Below, one piece after another: positions 62,400 to 64,000 of a stretch of DNA of 64,000 bases. Origin of the DNA: Littorina saxatilis. Taxonomy: Eukaryota; Mollusca; Gastropoda; Littorinimorpha; Littorinidae. Both the position numbers and the translations under genes were made by a program. Location of the stretch: positions 37,926,959-37,990,958 of the forward strand of contig NC_090246.1 of assembly GCF_037325665.1 (NCBI RefSeq), given 5' to 3'. The notes beneath the pieces are model-generated. The model was not told the origin of the DNA and did not search any database. It saw only the letters and a program-made list of their open reading frames with translations. Within the stretch, counting starts at the first letter, position 1; every line of letters begins with the position of its first letter.

Positions 62400-63015
62400 C
62401 CTTGCCTTATCCAAGTCGCTCCGTTTTTGTGATAGGGGCATGCTGTTCCATTGCCTTATTTTGTCAGTGTGTCATTTTACAAACACAAATTTGTGAGCAC
62501 ATTTCGTGGCTGGAACCCTGTTGTTAACGTGCATTACTGGTTTTTGTCCTGGCATGTCTTGCACCGATTTCATAGGACTTTGAAAACTGCCCCCTTTTTA
62601 AAGAAACCATCACTTTTCCCGCCTGTTTAGCATGACACAGTAACATTGCCTGCCACAAATGTTCTTAGAGCAAGACTCACTGCCCCTTTGTTAATTCCAA
62701 AAAATGACGTTTCACTCAAATTGTCAAACCCTTGATTTTTGGCGTATATTTTAAAGATTGTGAACATTTCATGACCGGTCCTTAACTTTTTGTGAAGAGT
62801 ATGCATTGGAAGAAAAAGAAGACCTAAACAATATAATATGAACACATTTAAAAAAAAAAAAGCAGGGTCTGAAAGGCTTGGAGGAGGGTGGGGGTTAAAT
62901 TGGAAAGGTCCTAATAGGGGGTTCCACTGTACAGTCCGTCTTTTTACGCCTTTATTTGTACCAGTACAGTCGGATCTTACTATTCTTTTTCGTGTGAGCA
63001 AAGCGTCCGGCTTCC
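62400..63015. other. Unassigned DNA
   Basis: A 136-residue minus frame spans 62627-63037 but has no domain, and its start lies in the adjoining CA tract. No repeat recognised. Confidence 0.35.
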
Positions 63016-63019
63016 ACCC

Positions 63020-63036
63020 GAACACACACACACACA

Positions 63037-63113
<77 letters not shown>
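63020..63113. repeat. (CA)n microsatellite
   Basis: CA tract with one CT interruption near 63038. Confidence 0.95.
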
Positions 63114-63115
<2 letters not shown>

Positions 63116-63825
63116 CACATATGCCTGCTGAATTTAACACATTTGGACAGATCTGTGGTGGTTGCTTACACGAGAAAAAATGTATCTTTAATTATGTCAT
63201 CTAAGATCAATTAAGGCCTCGCAAACAAATAACTGTACATTAGCTGTGGTTGACTTCGGTCAACGTTCAACGCTACAAACACGCCACAAACGTCGATATA
63301 ACATTTTCATTTTAAAACTATCTTTGCCAGCTGCTTCAATGCTAATGGACCACATTGATATGAGTCTTAAAAGGCTATTACTTGCACAAAAAGCTGCTGG
63401 TATCTTCTGGTGCATCTGTGTCCCTGACTGTGGAGACCCGGTCAAGCCAAGCACAAGTACAATGCTATCTCTACAATATTGATGAATGGAGATTTTTGTT
63501 TGTAAAGTTCCTTTATGAGTCGCTTACTCGTCCGGTTTGAACCTCTGTAAAACCGCATCCAACACGACTGCGCATTACATTTGCCCATTTGCAATAATCA
63601 GGGCAATCAGGATTGCGGCCAAATTAAATATTTTTAGAATATTTGAGTTCCATGGTACACATTTTGATGCATCGTTGTTCAAGCAAACCATTCAAGCTAA
63701 ACACTGGTACAATTAGAGCCTCGACTTTTTGGTATTGACCGAGCGAAATCTGCGTTGACAGTGACTCGCCCCGGATAATTGTTCAGTTGTTTCATTCGCT
63801 GTGAAGGAAACGACGGAAAAACAAC

Positions 63826-63856
63826 ATGCAGATATTCGTACTTTCCGTAACCTTAG
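63826..63856 (+). CDS. Possible signal-peptide first exon of a gene leaving the window
   Basis: ATG at 63826 in context AACAACATGC encodes MQIFVLSVTL and is followed by a strong donor (TTAG|GTAAGTG) at 63857. This resembles the short signal-peptide first exons of the two secreted-protein genes in this window, which also end in phase 1 at G|GT. No downstream exon lies within the remaining 144 bp, so the call is tentative. Confidence 0.35.
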
Positions 63857-64000
63857 GTAAGTGTCAATCCTTCCACCATGAGTAGTATTTTTCTAATTTT
63901 GATCGGGAAAATAAGTTACACCTCAGGTAGGTACTGTACATGTTACTTTTTTCGGAAACATGTAGTACAAAGCACTAATTTTTTATAATAAGGCTAAAAG

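Overview
The window looks like gene-poor, repeat-rich DNA from a marine gastropod mollusc (an inference, probably a periwinkle-type caenogastropod). The evidence is small GT-AG exons separated by kilobase introns, many CA/GT/GA/CT microsatellites, tRNA-headed SINEs with GTTT- or ATTG-type tails, and a roughly 880-bp repeat with an internal (GT)n block that I associate with periwinkle-like genomes. I could run no database search; identifications rest on reading translated exons and motifs. A 200-N gap lies at 27185-27384.

Host genes. (1) 343-8804, minus strand: five exons of a TMEM180/MFSD13A-like MFS-type membrane protein, running off the left edge. (2) 15293-20917, plus: a three-exon, 144-residue, ten-cysteine Ly6/uPAR protein of the Quiver/Sleepless type with signal peptide and GPI-type tail. 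(3) 33134-45841, plus: a four-exon, 266-residue secreted protein with a C-type lectin-like domain followed by a PAN/apple-like module. (4) 63826-63856, plus: a possible signal-peptide first exon of a gene leaving the right edge. The genes do not form a visible functional unit.

Mobile DNA fills most of the rest. 4322-7273 is a head-to-tail array of the microsatellite-bearing repeat (called family A here) in an MFSD13A-like intron. Intron 1 of the Quiver-like gene holds a SINE, a Harbinger-type MITE and a Helitron end. Intron 1 of the lectin gene holds a 2.7-kb TIR element. Its last large intron holds a 5'-truncated LINE, a tRNA-derived SINE with an 11-bp target duplication and an apparently intact Tc1-like element (43083-44604) with a full DD34E transposase.

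The most striking object is a 12.3-kb DNA transposon at 46406-58681 with about 0.75-kb inverted termini, subterminal palindrome arrays and a 6-bp target duplication (GTGTTG). It carries the remains of a SWIM-YqaJ protein and of a THAP/HTH/DDE_Tnp_4 transposase, a combination typical of ISL2EU-type elements. It has been invaded by at least seven other elements nested up to four deep, giving a readable insertion stratigraphy. From 58682 to the right edge there are a hAT-type MITE in a GT tract, a decayed Tc1 relic, microsatellites and otherwise unassigned DNA.
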